From: Lineolata rhizophorae
Taxonomy: Eukaryota > Ascomycota > Dothideomycetes > Lineolatales > Lineolataceae
DNA: 64,000 nucleotides
Direction: 5' to 3'
NCBI GenBank assembly: GCA_010093515.1
Contig: MU001681.1
Coordinates: 385,566-449,565 of the forward strand
Shown here: positions 44,270-54,428 of the stretch, piece after piece
Layout of the letters: each line of letters begins with the position of its first letter
How positions within the stretch are numbered: the first letter of the stretch is position 1
Made by a program: the position numbers and the translations under genes
The notes under the pieces: generated by a model
What the model was told of the DNA's origin: nothing
Seen by the model: the letters and a program-made list of their open reading frames with translations, nothing else
The model's database searches: none

Positions 44270-45613
44270 CTATGCCGCCATCTCCTTCTTCTCCGCCTCG
44301 GTGGTACCCTCGCCACCACCAGCATCCTCCCCCCCACCACCGTTCCCTACCCCCTTCAACGCCCCCCCAAACACCTCCTCCGCCTCCTTCTCGCCCTTCT
44401 CGCGCTCGACCCGCCGCCGCTTCGCCACGTTCTCGTCCAGCCGGCCGTCCAGCCCGGCCTGGTCGCGCTTCTGCGCCCGGTTCAGCCCCACCAGGTCCAG
44501 CTTGTCCGGGTTACGGCACTGGTACAGCTTCTTGTCGATGCGGACGAGGTCGTCCTTGGAGCGGGCGCCGGGGGCCGCCGCCGCCGCCGTGGCCGAGGAC
44601 GACGACGAAGACGAGGGCCCCGCGCCGTCGTCGCTGTGCGCGGCCAGCATGTCGGCGCAGGCTTGCAGCGCGGGGACAAGGCGCTTGGTGGATGCCAGCG
44701 GGGCGCCGCCGCCGCCGCCATCCTGGCGCGTCGGAGCCGCGCCCGAGGCCGCCGGCAGCTTGGTCGCGACGTAGAAGCGCGCCAGCGGCTCGTCGGCGGC
44801 CCACAGGGCCCCGAGCCAGATCTGCGCGGGCGAGAAGTGGAAGTAGGCGTCGGAGAGGAGGGCGGGGCCGCGCAGCGACTCGTTGGCGCGGCCGTAGGCG
44901 TCCTGCAGGCGCTGCTGGAGCGCCGCGGGCGGCGCGGCGTCGCGGTCCTTGTCCGTGTCCGCCAGCGCCGTCGCCGTCGCCGCGGCCTCCCCCTTGGTGG
45001 AGCGCGGCGGCAGCCGGCGCATCTCGCGCTGCAGGTCGGCGGGCGAGGCGCCGGCGCGGGCAGACCGCGGCGGCGCGACGCCCTTGCCGTCGGCGAGGGC
45101 GCGCAGCTCCAGGTACGCGCCCTTGAGGCCGCGGTGCGGGTGCCGGACGTCGAAGGCGAAGCGCAGGCCCTGGGTGAGCAGGAACTCGGGGGCGAGCACG
45201 TCGTCGGGCTCGGTGCGGGGCAGGCGCCGGGCGAAGTCGCGCAGCGGCACGTGGTGGTTCTCCGTCTTGGTGGCCAGGAAGAGCGCCGTGGGCAGCAGCG
45301 CCTTGGGGTGGTACGTCATGGGCGAGTTGGTCAGGTAGAAGCGCTTCAGGTACTGCGTCGCCGTCGCCACCACGCCTGTCGGGAAGTCGAGGAACGAGCC
45401 CAGCGACAGGCACTGCTTGCAGTAGTACGTTACTAGAGCGAGCTCCTCGGAGGGCGTCAGGCAGTCGGGCACCGGCGCGCTGGGCGGGAACGCCGCGCGG
45501 ACGCGCGCCGCGGCGAGGTGGTTGGTGCGCTCGCGGAGCTCGTGCAGGGCGCTGCGCGAGAAGGACCATAGGCGGTATTGGGTGCTGCTGCGGTAGATGT
45601 CGTCTTCAGCCAT
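44270..45613 (-). CDS. ccl1: cyclin H-type cyclin Ccl1 (TFIIH/CAK subunit)
   Basis: One-exon 447-aa protein, ATG at 45613. The start MAEDDIYRSSTQYRLWSFS is the cyclin H/Ccl1/Mcs2 signature. The first cyclin box follows: LTPSEELALVTYYCKQCLSL, VVATATQYLKRFYLTNSPMT and ALFLATKTENHHVPLRDFA. A second box covers roughly residues 140-290 (FLLTQGLRFAFDVRHPHRGL, AYFHFSPAQIWLGALW). Partner of the Cdk7/Kin28 kinase, it acts in CTD phosphorylation and CDK activation. Compared with yeast Ccl1 it has long Ala/Gly/Ser and acidic inserts between and after the boxes, and a basic stretch VAKRRRVERE that may direct it to the nucleus. Very high GC makes its antisense frames long. Confidence 0.93.
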   Translation of the reverse strand: MAEDDIYRSSTQYRLWSFSRSALHELRERTNHLAAARVRAAFPPSAPVPDCLTPSEELALVTYYCKQCLSLGSFLDFPTGVVATATQYLKRFYLTNSPMTYHPKALLPTALFLATKTENHHVPLRDFARRLPRTEPDDVLAPEFLLTQGLRFAFDVRHPHRGLKGAYLELRALADGKGVAPPRSARAGASPADLQREMRRLPPRSTKGEAAATATALADTDKDRDAAPPAALQQRLQDAYGRANESLRGPALLSDAYFHFSPAQIWLGALWAADEPLARFYVATKLPAASGAAPTRQDGGGGGAPLASTKRLVPALQACADMLAAHSDDGAGPSSSSSSSATAAAAAPGARSKDDLVRIDKKLYQCRNPDKLDLVGLNRAQKRDQAGLDGRLDENVAKRRRVEREKGEKEAEEVFGGALKGVGNGGGGEDAGGGEGTTEAEKKEMAA

Positions 45614-46035
45614 TGCGGGCGGGTTGAGTTCGCGGGAGACGTGCTACATGGGAGGTGAGGCAGAGAGAGGTTGCGAGGTGGGAAGAGTGGTGTAGTCAGA
45701 GTGGAACGCGCGTGGGTGAAAGGCGGCGATGAGAGAGCTTGAAGCTATGTTACAAAACAGTAAATTACGTCGCGCTCCCCAAGTTCTAGCTGGAGATCGC
45801 CCGTCTCATCCTTCCCAAAATTTAGAGCAAATGACTGGAAGTAATCAGCTTATGCGGTCTCGGCATTCACAGCTCAGAAATGCATTGCCTCGCTTATAGA
45901 CGTTGCACGCAACGCGAACCCTTTTGCCTTCCTGATATTTTGTATCTTACAAGTGTACAAAATGAACAACCTCCTATATGCATAAATTATACAGAGCTGC
46001 GCGGGCATGCAACCGGCCAGAGCCGTATAGTTCCT
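45614..46035. other. intergenic, ccl1 promoter and rsm10 3' region
   Basis: About 420 bases; AT-richer between 45,740 and 46,020. No feature beyond the flanking gene ends. Confidence 0.55.
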
Positions 46036-47288
46036 CTAAGTGCCCTTCTCGCCAGGCGGAGCTTCAACATTTGACCGGTCTATCTGCTCCTCGCCAGGCG
46101 ATGCCCTTCCAGACGGATTCGACCCCAGTAACTCCTTGACCACGTCCCTCGTCTCCTTGACCATGTCCTGTAGTTCGTCGACCTGGTCCTGCATCTCTTC
46201 GACCTCATCCTTCATCTCCCTGGTCTTGTCAGGCTTGACTACTAGATTGGGCCGGTCTATCTGCCCCTCGCTAGCCAACACCCTCCTAAACGGCTCCGAC
46301 TCGAGCAGCTCCTTGACCTTGTCTTGCATCTCCTTGGTCTCGTCCGATCCAAACCGCCTCCACGTATCAGCGGTCTCACCCTTTGCCAGCTCGGCCTTGA
46401 CATCCAGATCCTTCCCTACATCCAAGCCCTCGTGCTCAAACACGTTCGCCTTCATGCCGACGCCGTGATACTGCCACTTGCGCAAGAAGCCCAGCCAGAG
46501 CTGCACCGTCTCGGGGTGGCCGTCCTGGATCTGGATCAGGCGACGCAGCGTCACGCGCTCCCAGTTCTCCTGGCTCTTCTTGTGGACAAAGTTGGAGCGC
46601 GGCACCGTCCAGCGCTCCGTGATGCGCGGCAAGGGCACCGGTCCCTTGGCCGGCAGCTTCAGGTAGTACGCCGCCCGCAGCGCGAAGTCGGCGAAGAGCT
46701 CCAGGTTGCGCACGCTGAAGGAGCGCAGCTGCAGGTCGCAGACGGGCAACCCGTACGGCGCTTCGCGCTTCAGCGGCCGCAGGTAGATGGCTTGCACATT
46801 GCGGGGGAGGCGCAGCGCGGAGAGGCGGGATTCGGTTTCGGCGTCCATGCTTCGTGCGGCTCTAGAAGGATGGAAAGGTGGTCCATGTAAGCGCCGGATC
46901 GAATGAAGAAATCTTTGGCGTACGAGATCAGTTGGTAGGTGACTTCTTACTCGGGGTTGGGAGGCAGCTTCATGTTATGTTTCCTATAGAATAGCCACGA
47001 CGACGTTAGCAGGATCGGATGCGCCAAAGCAGCGTTTACATCATCTGCACCGGGAGCAACTCACTTCGCTAGCTCTTCAATATCCATGGCCATCACTTCG
47101 CTTTCAATCTGGTCCTGCCTGCTCGACGTCGATTTGTGTCGCTGCTGAGGTATCGCAACCGCCAGTCGCGGGCGCGAGAACTGCCACACCGAGCGTCAGA
47201 TCGCATGCCATCACAGCGGAGTTCTAGCACGAACCTTTATCCGCTTGAGCGCCCCGAAGGGCGGCCTAACGGGAGCGGGCGCAGCCAT
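46036..47288 (-). CDS. rsm10: mitochondrial small-subunit ribosomal protein S10 (Rsm10)
   Basis: Best model has four exons: 47288-47235, 47180-47065, 46983-46951 and 46861-46036, giving 342 aa. The S10 core is clear: LPRNVQAIYLRPLKREAPYG, LPVCDLQLRSFSVRNLELFA, ITERWTVPRSNFVHKKSQEN and VGMKANVFEHEGL. Exons 1-2 encode an Arg-rich, acid-free leader (RPRLAVAIPQQRHKSTSS) that looks like a mitochondrial presequence, which supports the model. The first splice site (donor GTTCGT, 54-bp intron) is the weakest point; exon 3 is only 33 nt. After the S10 core comes an about 110-residue charged coiled-coil tail holding an internal duplication, absent from ordinary S10. Divergent from the phosphorylase gene. 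Confidence 0.9.
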
Positions 47289-47617
47289 CGTCAATTGCCT
47301 GCCGGAGATGATGCGGCAATTGAACCCGAGAAGCGTGGGATCGAGGGTTGTCGGCGCGGCGCGTTTTCCTCCGTGGCTCGCGCTCACCGCCTTTGGCAGT
47401 ATCGGTGGACTCCGACCGGTCTTCTCAGCGCCCTGGCCGACCTTCCAGAAATCGACAGTAGTCCAGGCTTATAGTGAACGAATGAGGCCGGCTAGGCTCC
47501 AGCCGCATATTTAAATCAGGGAGCTTTTCTTGAGCAGAAGCCCGCACGTTTTGCCTTCTCTAAAACATTTGTTTGTTTTCGCGTCTCGAATTTGCGCCGT
47601 TGCCTTCAGTTGCTACC
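47289..47617. promoter_or_regulatory. bidirectional promoter, rsm10 / purine nucleoside phosphorylase
   Basis: 329 bases between divergent ATGs. TATTTAAA at 47508-47515, 103 bases before the phosphorylase ATG, is a TATA-box candidate. The half nearest rsm10 is GC-rich. Confidence 0.5.
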
Positions 47618-49207
47618 ATGGACGACGACCTTACTTCTCCCAGCACCTATAAGCGGGCCTCGGAAACCGCCGAAAACATACTCAAGGATCTGCCCGAACA
47701 ACTCAGAGCGCCCAAGGTCGGCATCGTGTGTGGTTCGGGCCTCGGTGGCCTCGCCGAGGCAATAGAAGACGAACCTAAGGTGGAAGTACCCTACAAGGGA
47801 ATTCCCAATTTCCCTCAGAGCACCGGTATAATAGCTCACTCTAGATTAAAGTCACGTGCTCGTGTTACGCCTAGAGTCAAGTCCAATTCTATTCTCTAAA
47901 TGTATACAGATACTAACAGACTGCAGTTCAGGGCCATGCAGGGAAGCTAGTGTTCGGCTTGATTGGACCTGCGAAGACCCCAGTTGTACTCCTCGTTGGT
48001 AGAGCCCAGTCAGTCACTCCCACACTCCTAGATTTTCTCTATCAGCTTTGAGATATTGCTGTGTCAAGATTAGCCATCACTCTCTGATGCATACGAACAG
48101 TTTCTATGAGGGCCACTCGATGGAGCTTGTCACTTTCGCAACTCGCCTATGTAGAATGCTCGGCGTGGAAGTCATGATTGGTATATCCCAGACCCTTTTT
48201 CGTCCTATCGGCCGCGAACCGCCGAAGACTTATTGTTTCCCTACATTCAGTGACGAACGCTGCTGGTGGCCTCAATCCTGAGTACAACGTCGGCGACATC
48301 GTCTGCCTGAACGATGTAAGTTCTGTTCGCGCACACAGTTTCCTATTCCCATCCATCTTGTTACCTACCAGTCCCCTAAATGTCCTTCGTCCCTCTTTTA
48401 ACAGCACATCACCTCGTCCCATCAACTCACATCCATCACAGCATCTCTATTTGGCTGGCATGGTCGGCGTCAATCCGCTTCGCGGCCCCAACGACGAGTC
48501 CATCGGCGTCCGCTTCCCGCCTCTCTCCGATGCGTACGACCTTGAGCTACGGCGCCGCGCGCACATCGCCTGGCGCAAGCTCGAACTGGACTCGTCCCGG
48601 GGGAAGCTTCACGAGGGCGTCTACGCCTTCGCCAGCGGTCCAACGTAAGCCATCCACAATTTCCCGACGCACTCTACCCATCCCGCACGCTCACGCCCTC
48701 ACCTAACCAATCTCCCTCCACTCTCCATTACCGGGGAGGTACATATGCCGTTTGCATACGCACTTATGCTAACCCCTCCCTCCCCCTTCCCCGCTTCACA
48801 GCTACGAAACCCGCGCCGAATGCCGCATGCTGCGCGGCTTCGGCGCCGACCTGGTCGGCATGTCGACGGTGCCCGAGATCGTGGTGGCGCGGCACTCGGG
48901 CATGCGGGTGCTGGCCTTCAGCCTCGTGACGAACCGTGCCGTCCTGGAGCCCGGCCTGCGCGGCGATGACCCGCTCGTGCAGGGGATGAGCGCAGGAGGG
49001 CTGGCCGAGTTCTTGAGCAAGGGGAAGGCGAATCACGAGGAGGTGCTGGAGGAGGGGAGGAAGGCGGCCAGGGATATGCAGGTGAGTGTGCATGCGTGGG
49101 TCGTGTAGAAAGGAAGGAGCGCGGCTGTTAGACGCGAGTTTGCTGACTTGCTGTTGGTTGGACAGGGGCTGGTGAAGGAAATCGTGGGGGATTTGTATGC
49201 AAACTAG
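47618..49207 (+). CDS. PNP1: purine nucleoside phosphorylase
   Basis: Seven exons: 47618-47825, 47927-48008, 48101-48180, 48251-48315, 48442-48644, 48802-49081 and 49166-49207, giving 319 aa. Cleaves inosine and guanosine with phosphate to base plus ribose-1-phosphate in purine salvage. Motifs of the trimeric PNP family appear in order: [20 protein letters not shown] (phosphate loop), [25 protein letters not shown] (across the exon 2/3 join), [49 protein letters not shown] and VTNRAV (base-binding Asn). All six introns have GT and AG ends and the phases close. With six introns it is the most divided gene of the window. Shares a short promoter with rsm10. Confidence 0.96.
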
Positions 49208-50317
49208 AAACATAAAGGGCGCTGTAACTGTGGTATTTGGGGGTCTTGCTGTACGACTAGGTCTATCAGCGGACCGTAGTAGAACGGTAAGTAGGCGCCA
49301 CGTCTCAGGCTATAGACGCAGAAATTATTGGTAAACGGGTAGACTTGGAGACCTTGTTTGACAGCATTCAACATGTAATTTGACCAAAATCTTGTCAATT
49401 GCAACCAGTACATGGAATGACGCCGCAATCCGTTTCAACACTACACACTATCTTGAAAATATTGAGACATTCTGCTTTTCAAGCACAAAAGGTCCGACCT
49501 TTACCAGTACCCGACCGAGTAACCTCCCCCCCTTAAACACCGCGTCATTTCACCCTCGCCCGTCTCAGCAGCCTCCGCAAGCTGAGGACCGCCGCCCGCC
49601 CGCCCGCCCCAGCCAAACGTGCCGCCAGCTCGCGACTTGCGAGCGGGATATCGGCTCTCCGTGAGAACATGCTAAAAGAAACGATACTCGCTAAAGGAAT
49701 GTGCTGTATGGTATTGCACCGAAGTCATAATATCCTCGAGATCCCGGTCGGCAGCATCGTTGTGGAGATACCATGCAAACTGCATCAATTGTCTTCGAAT
49801 AATAAGCCCGATGAAGTCATCTAGGATTAGGTCTATGACGCCGTCCAACAAACATTATGGCTGCGCAACACGAGCAGCTTCACAAACTCGACCAAACCCC
49901 GCAAATACGTAGACAATATATTGAAGGAGGACGTGGGAGTCCCTGGGTTTTTCGAAGCCTTGGAGAAATCGCAGGCCTCGAGCCGGCAGCGCAGGCCGTG
50001 TCCGAAAGGTGCACAGCCGGGATAGTCCGCTCTACCGGAAGGAGAGCGGCTGAAGGAGTAAGGGAAAGGGGCATCTTAAGCTGGTTCGCATAGCTTGTAG
50101 ACCTCGACATCAATGAAGATGGGCTATAGTTCGAATACCAGTACCGGCTGAACCTCTTCGCCTCAATGAATACACAGTACTTTATTGCCGTCTAATGCAG
50201 CAGTCGAAGGCGCTATATCGAATATACTAAGCCAAGCCACGTAATTCTGCTTCCCTCGCCTTCTGCGGGCTGTTTATGGGTATTGATTTCAAGAGACATT
50301 TTTCTTCTCTGGCCATC
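49208..50317. other. intergenic, phosphorylase 3' side to kinase 3' side
   Basis: 1.1 kb between converging stops. Overlapping 77-78-aa frames at 49857-50113 on both strands lack recognisable features. A short GC-rich run occurs at 49,560-49,640. Confidence 0.55.
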
Positions 50318-51601
50318 TTACGCACCTTCAAACCACTTATGTGCCAATGCCTCGCGTGCCGTAATTCTCTTCTCCGGATCAAAGTTCGTCATGGCACAAA
50401 TAAGATTTTTAAAATCTTCGTCGACGCCCTCCCAAAGGGAGAATGGTTTGCGCGAGTTGTCTTTGTTGAAACCATCCCGAGTTACTTCAAAAATGGGAAC
50501 CCAAGGATTGTCGCCAAGATGTTCTAGGAATCCACTCAGTCCCTCCTCATCTGCAAAGTACGAGATTTGGCGTTCGATTGCCACGGCCAAGGGTTCCACA
50601 CCCTCGTTCAGCTCCTCTTCCCCAACGGCAAAGATAACGCGTTTATACACCGCGTAAATGCACTACATGATAAAAAAATAAAAAAAAGTGAGCAACAGTC
50701 TCAAAATCCAATATTTTTTATGCGCAGAAACTTACAACAAGGGCGAAAGAGAAAATATCAGACGGTTTATTCACCGGTCCTCGGGCGTGTGCTTCGGGAC
50801 TCCTCCACATCCAGTTACCTGTCTGTTTTCCAATCATATGTGATCCAGGAGGGATATATGCGGCATCTTCAAGATCCCCAAGTTGGACTCGCTCGATAAC
50901 TATTCCGTCCTGATGCTCTTTCCAGTCGATCAAAACATTGTCCGCCTTAATATCTGCCTAAAATAAGTCACTACTCATTGCTACGCGGAAGGATGGAAGC
51001 TACCCGTGTGGACAATATCCTGATCATGGAGTTCCGCGATTCCACGAAGTCCATCTTTCAGGATCCGTTTTGTCACTGCGAGGGGCAAGTCCTTCTGAAC
51101 GAGGCGGAGGAGATGATCGGCGAAGTACTGGAAAACGAACATGGACTTCTCGGGGATGGTGTCATTGGCGAGGCGGACATAGTTAGCGCCACCGCGTAGC
51201 CTATTGTTTAGGTCTTGAAGGTCCTTGAAATTGACCTCGTGAACATACTTCAGTATGAACTTTTGGTTGCCGGCACTGAGGAAACAGTAAGCAGGTAAAT
51301 CAAAGCGAGGCGTGATTAGGTTCACTTGCGTAGCGAGGTAAACCCGGCGTAATGGAAATGTTTCTTCCTGAAGCACCCCTTCGATGCTATAATGACGACC
51401 AGACTGGCCAATGTACTCCTTAGAGTCTACCGGGGCAGATGATATTGTGCTTATATTGCGATAAAGCGTGGCCCGGACAATGGCTGGGATTCTTGGTAAA
51501 GCCGGTTTGCAGTTTGTGACTCGCGGTGTGGCGAGATTTAAATATGTCCAGCTTCTGCAAGAGCAAACGGCCAGGAAAGAGAGAGAGCGTAGCGATAGCA
51601 T
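50318..51601 (-). CDS. atypical fungal protein kinase
   Basis: Three exons: 51601-51004, 50953-50736 and 50662-50318, giving 386 aa from the first in-frame ATG (51601). The frame is open upstream to about 51754 without another ATG, so the 5' end is uncertain. Kinase features: candidate beta-3 Lys in QKFILKYV, FVFQYFADHLLRLVQK, then IAELHDQDIVHTDIKADNVL (HTD in place of HRD, across intron 1), GDLEDAAYIPPG where DFG is usual, GNWMWRSPEAHARGPVNKPS, DIFSFALVCIYAVYKRVI, and NFDPEKRITAREALAHKWF at the end. Catalytic Asp and Asn are kept, while no glycine-rich loop is obvious, so activity is uncertain. The N-terminus is basic and Ser/Thr-rich (RATLYRNISTISSAPV), perhaps mitochondrial. It borders an AT-rich tract, and is probably a lineage-expanded accessory gene. 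Confidence 0.8.
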
Positions 51602-51759
51602 TAGAGGCGATAACTTTAGAGAAGGCCGTGACGTAGATACTATTGATGTCGCATTCCAGCAACGGCGCAAAAGATTTGATAGGGAGAAGACGTTTTCTGC
51701 TCCCCGACTTTGCCGCGCGAGGACGGCGCCAAGGTTGAGCGCTAAATCAGCTAATTAGA

Positions 51760-52380
51760 AATACCAGCCTCTAATAGTACTAGCTAGCGGATAAACTACT
51801 CTATAAGAGGGAGAGAACATAAGCTAGCTAAGAGTACTACCCCTAGCTATAGCCTTATGTTAGGACTAGCGTACCCTAGCCTGTAGCTAGCCAACTTGGC
51901 CAAAAGACTGGCACAGTATCGCACTTCAGTGCGATGCTGCTGGCTAGGAACTATATATATGCTAACACTAGTTAAGGGTAATACCCCTAGATTATATTAT
52001 CTATCCCTATAGTCTAGGTAATATAATTGTTCTATTTTAGCAAGTAGTATACAAGTATTTATAGTGATTGGTATACTTCTAGATAACAAAAAGTATTTAT
52101 TTATACATAATCTAGAGTTATTCTTCTAGGTGCTTTTTTGGATCTACGCTTACTATAATAGGCCGGGTAAAGATATTAGGCTAACTGAATTTGACAAGTG
52201 GAATTATATAAGTATAGAGGAATTGGCTAAATTAAAATCGGGGCTGGTAAGTAGGGAAAGGCATTTCCTTAACCGGATAACTAAGGCCTTCACGCCCTAC
52301 TACCAGCCGTTAATTCCATATGTAACTAGGTTACGAAGAGTTGTCTTTCTAATGGACAAACCGTAGGAGAACGAAGACAG
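51760..52380. other. AT-rich tract with orphan reading frame
   Basis: From about 51,760 the composition turns abruptly AT-rich, with many ctag/tagct steps and short direct repeats. A 78-aa plus-strand frame (52130-52366) reads EFDKWNYISIEELAKLKSGL and FTPYYQPLIPYVTRLRRVVF; it looks protein-like but has no family I recognise and no sign of a promoter. A decayed repeat or a foreign insertion are both possible. No terminal repeats were found. Confidence 0.4.
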
Positions 52381-52858
52381 GACGCTCTATTTTCGCATAA
52401 AGGAGATCCTTCGGGGCGCGCGGACGGACCTAGGAGGTTCAGGAGAATCATTAGAGCAGGGGAACAAGTAGTTATGCAGTATATCGCACCAATGCCCTTT
52501 AGGCTTAGCCGGGCGGAATCCACCATCGCAAGCTGGGCCTTCCTAACGTCCCACCGGTCGATATCTTGTTGCTCGTTCCTGAGGACGAGCTGCAGTTCGT
52601 GTCTACTGGCTCGTCATCGGAAAGGCCAGCCTTAATGATGCACTGCGTCGAAAGATAATGAATTGTGACATGCACGAGCGAGCACGCTTCAATGAGATAT
52701 TCCGCTGGATGTGTTCATAGTACGGAGAAGCCCAAGGGATTGACTGCTTGCGAGCGATCTCGCGCTGCCACACAGCACGCCCTTCACGCCAAGTGAAACC
52801 GAAACCGCCCCTCTAACTTCTCCGGCCTACCTATGGTCTGTGGCCGGCCGGCTAGCTA

Positions 52859-52860
<2 letters not shown>

Positions 52861-52892
<32 letters not shown>
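52861..52892. repeat. (TGGC)8 microsatellite
   Basis: Eight exact tggc units, preceded by gctagctagc at 52851-52860. Confidence 0.95.
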
Positions 52893-52893
<1 letters not shown>

Positions 52894-54428
52894 AAGCCGT
52901 AAGGCGAGGCCCGAGGGTGGGATGAAGGGGGAGAGGGGAGAGGCAAATGGCGGGCCGAGGGCAGGGTTCGCGGCCGGGCGACGGCGTCAAGGGTGCGGGT
53001 TGCGGCTGTGTGGGCGGGAGGCGGCTTCAAGGGCGGGCGGAAGAATGAATGGACGGCGGGGGCAATGCGGCATGGATGGGGGGCGTGCGGGCGCCGGCCA
53101 GGGAGACCGCGAGGCCAATTGTTCGACGGGCACGCGGGGTGACGCAGACTTGTCCAAGAAAACGAGAGGAGGCACGACGGGTTGGTGCGCACAAGCGTCG
53201 AATGCGGCGCGCACCGGGGGACAAAGGGCATACATACGTGGACGGTTGATATTTTGATGCGATAGATGTATTTCATTTGAGACGTCGACAGTTATATAGG
53301 TATGTAGAGATATGATACAGGATACTCTTTTTCTCGCCCGTTCAAAGGAAATTGAAGGGCTCAGAAGCGTTGCCAACCCGAAGTAGGTCGGAGATACGGT
53401 CGACCGAGGCCATTTCGGACTTCCCCTATGTACGTTCAGAGATCCCAAGGACTTTCAAGCCTTAGAGTTGTGGACAAGGTTGTGTGGGATACCACTGGGC
53501 CAATCCAGCTGCGCGGACGAGGCCACAGAAGCGAGATATCCCCCCACCCAGCATCTCAGCCTATCACCCAAAACCCCCTGATCACACCGCCCGCAGCAAG
53601 GGAAGGAAGAGTTTGAACAATAATTCCATTTTCCCAGGCAAAAAGAACGCGATAGCCCAACTCAGGACTTGACAGCCAAGGCAGCTAGGTAGCTCAAATG
53701 TGATGGTCCTTCGAGCACATGCATACAGGAGGGAAATGTGTGGCGTTCCCAACCGAGCAGCTTCCAATGGGCCAAAAAAAAAAGGACATATGAAAATTTC
53801 ACTGGGACTTGGTAGTGCTGCAGTGCTCTAGTGACAACCCCGAAACATAAGAAAAAGAAAAAAGACGAAAGGGAAAAAAAAAAAAAGAAAAGAGAAAGTC
53901 CACTAACCAAAGACGGACCAAAACCAGAAAAGCCTCAAGAACGCAAAGTCGGAAATATCCAATAGAAACCAGAACGCAAAAAGCTGCGAAAAATATTTCA
54001 AAAAAAAAAAGAATCATTCCAGTCATCAGCTCGCCACACCGTGGATAAAAATGTCGTAGAAAGTCCAAGCTGTTGATGATGCAGGGCCAAACTTTAATCG
54101 CTGACTTTCGCCTCGGCCTTCCGACATGGAAAGGGAAGAAAAAAAGGAAAAGGAACAGTAAAGAAAAACAACCCAATGGCAGTTAAATGCTAGAAACAAG
54201 AAGCAAAAACACACACTACGCGAAAAGAGGAACCATGACTAAGGTATACCGAGCCAAACAAGGGAAAAAGAACACCGCCGGTCAATTCCATATTAAACAA
54301 GTCCGCAAGATCCCAAACGAGACCTAAATGTCGAAGTATAACCAACCCCATCCACGCCGCCGATCCCCCCACGCACGCCGCCTCGGCCACCAGCACCACC
54401 AGCAGCGCACCCAGCCTCACCACTCGTG

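Larger units (their letters stand above)
51602..54428. other. intergenic between the kinase and ste12
   Basis: Contains the AT-rich tract (51,760-52,380), a mixed stretch, a TGGC microsatellite (52861-52892), a GC-rich stretch (52,900-53,240) and an A-rich segment (53,780-54,220) that is likely ste12 3' UTR. No intact gene is supported. Confidence 0.6.

Noticed and set aside
44120-45436. 438-aa frame antisense to ccl1
   Set aside because: Arg/Gly/Val-rich mirror of a very GC-rich cyclin gene; no motif and no start context.
50981-51670. Kinase start at 51670
   Set aside because: That codon is TTG; the first in-frame ATG is at 51601, although the true 5' end remains uncertain.
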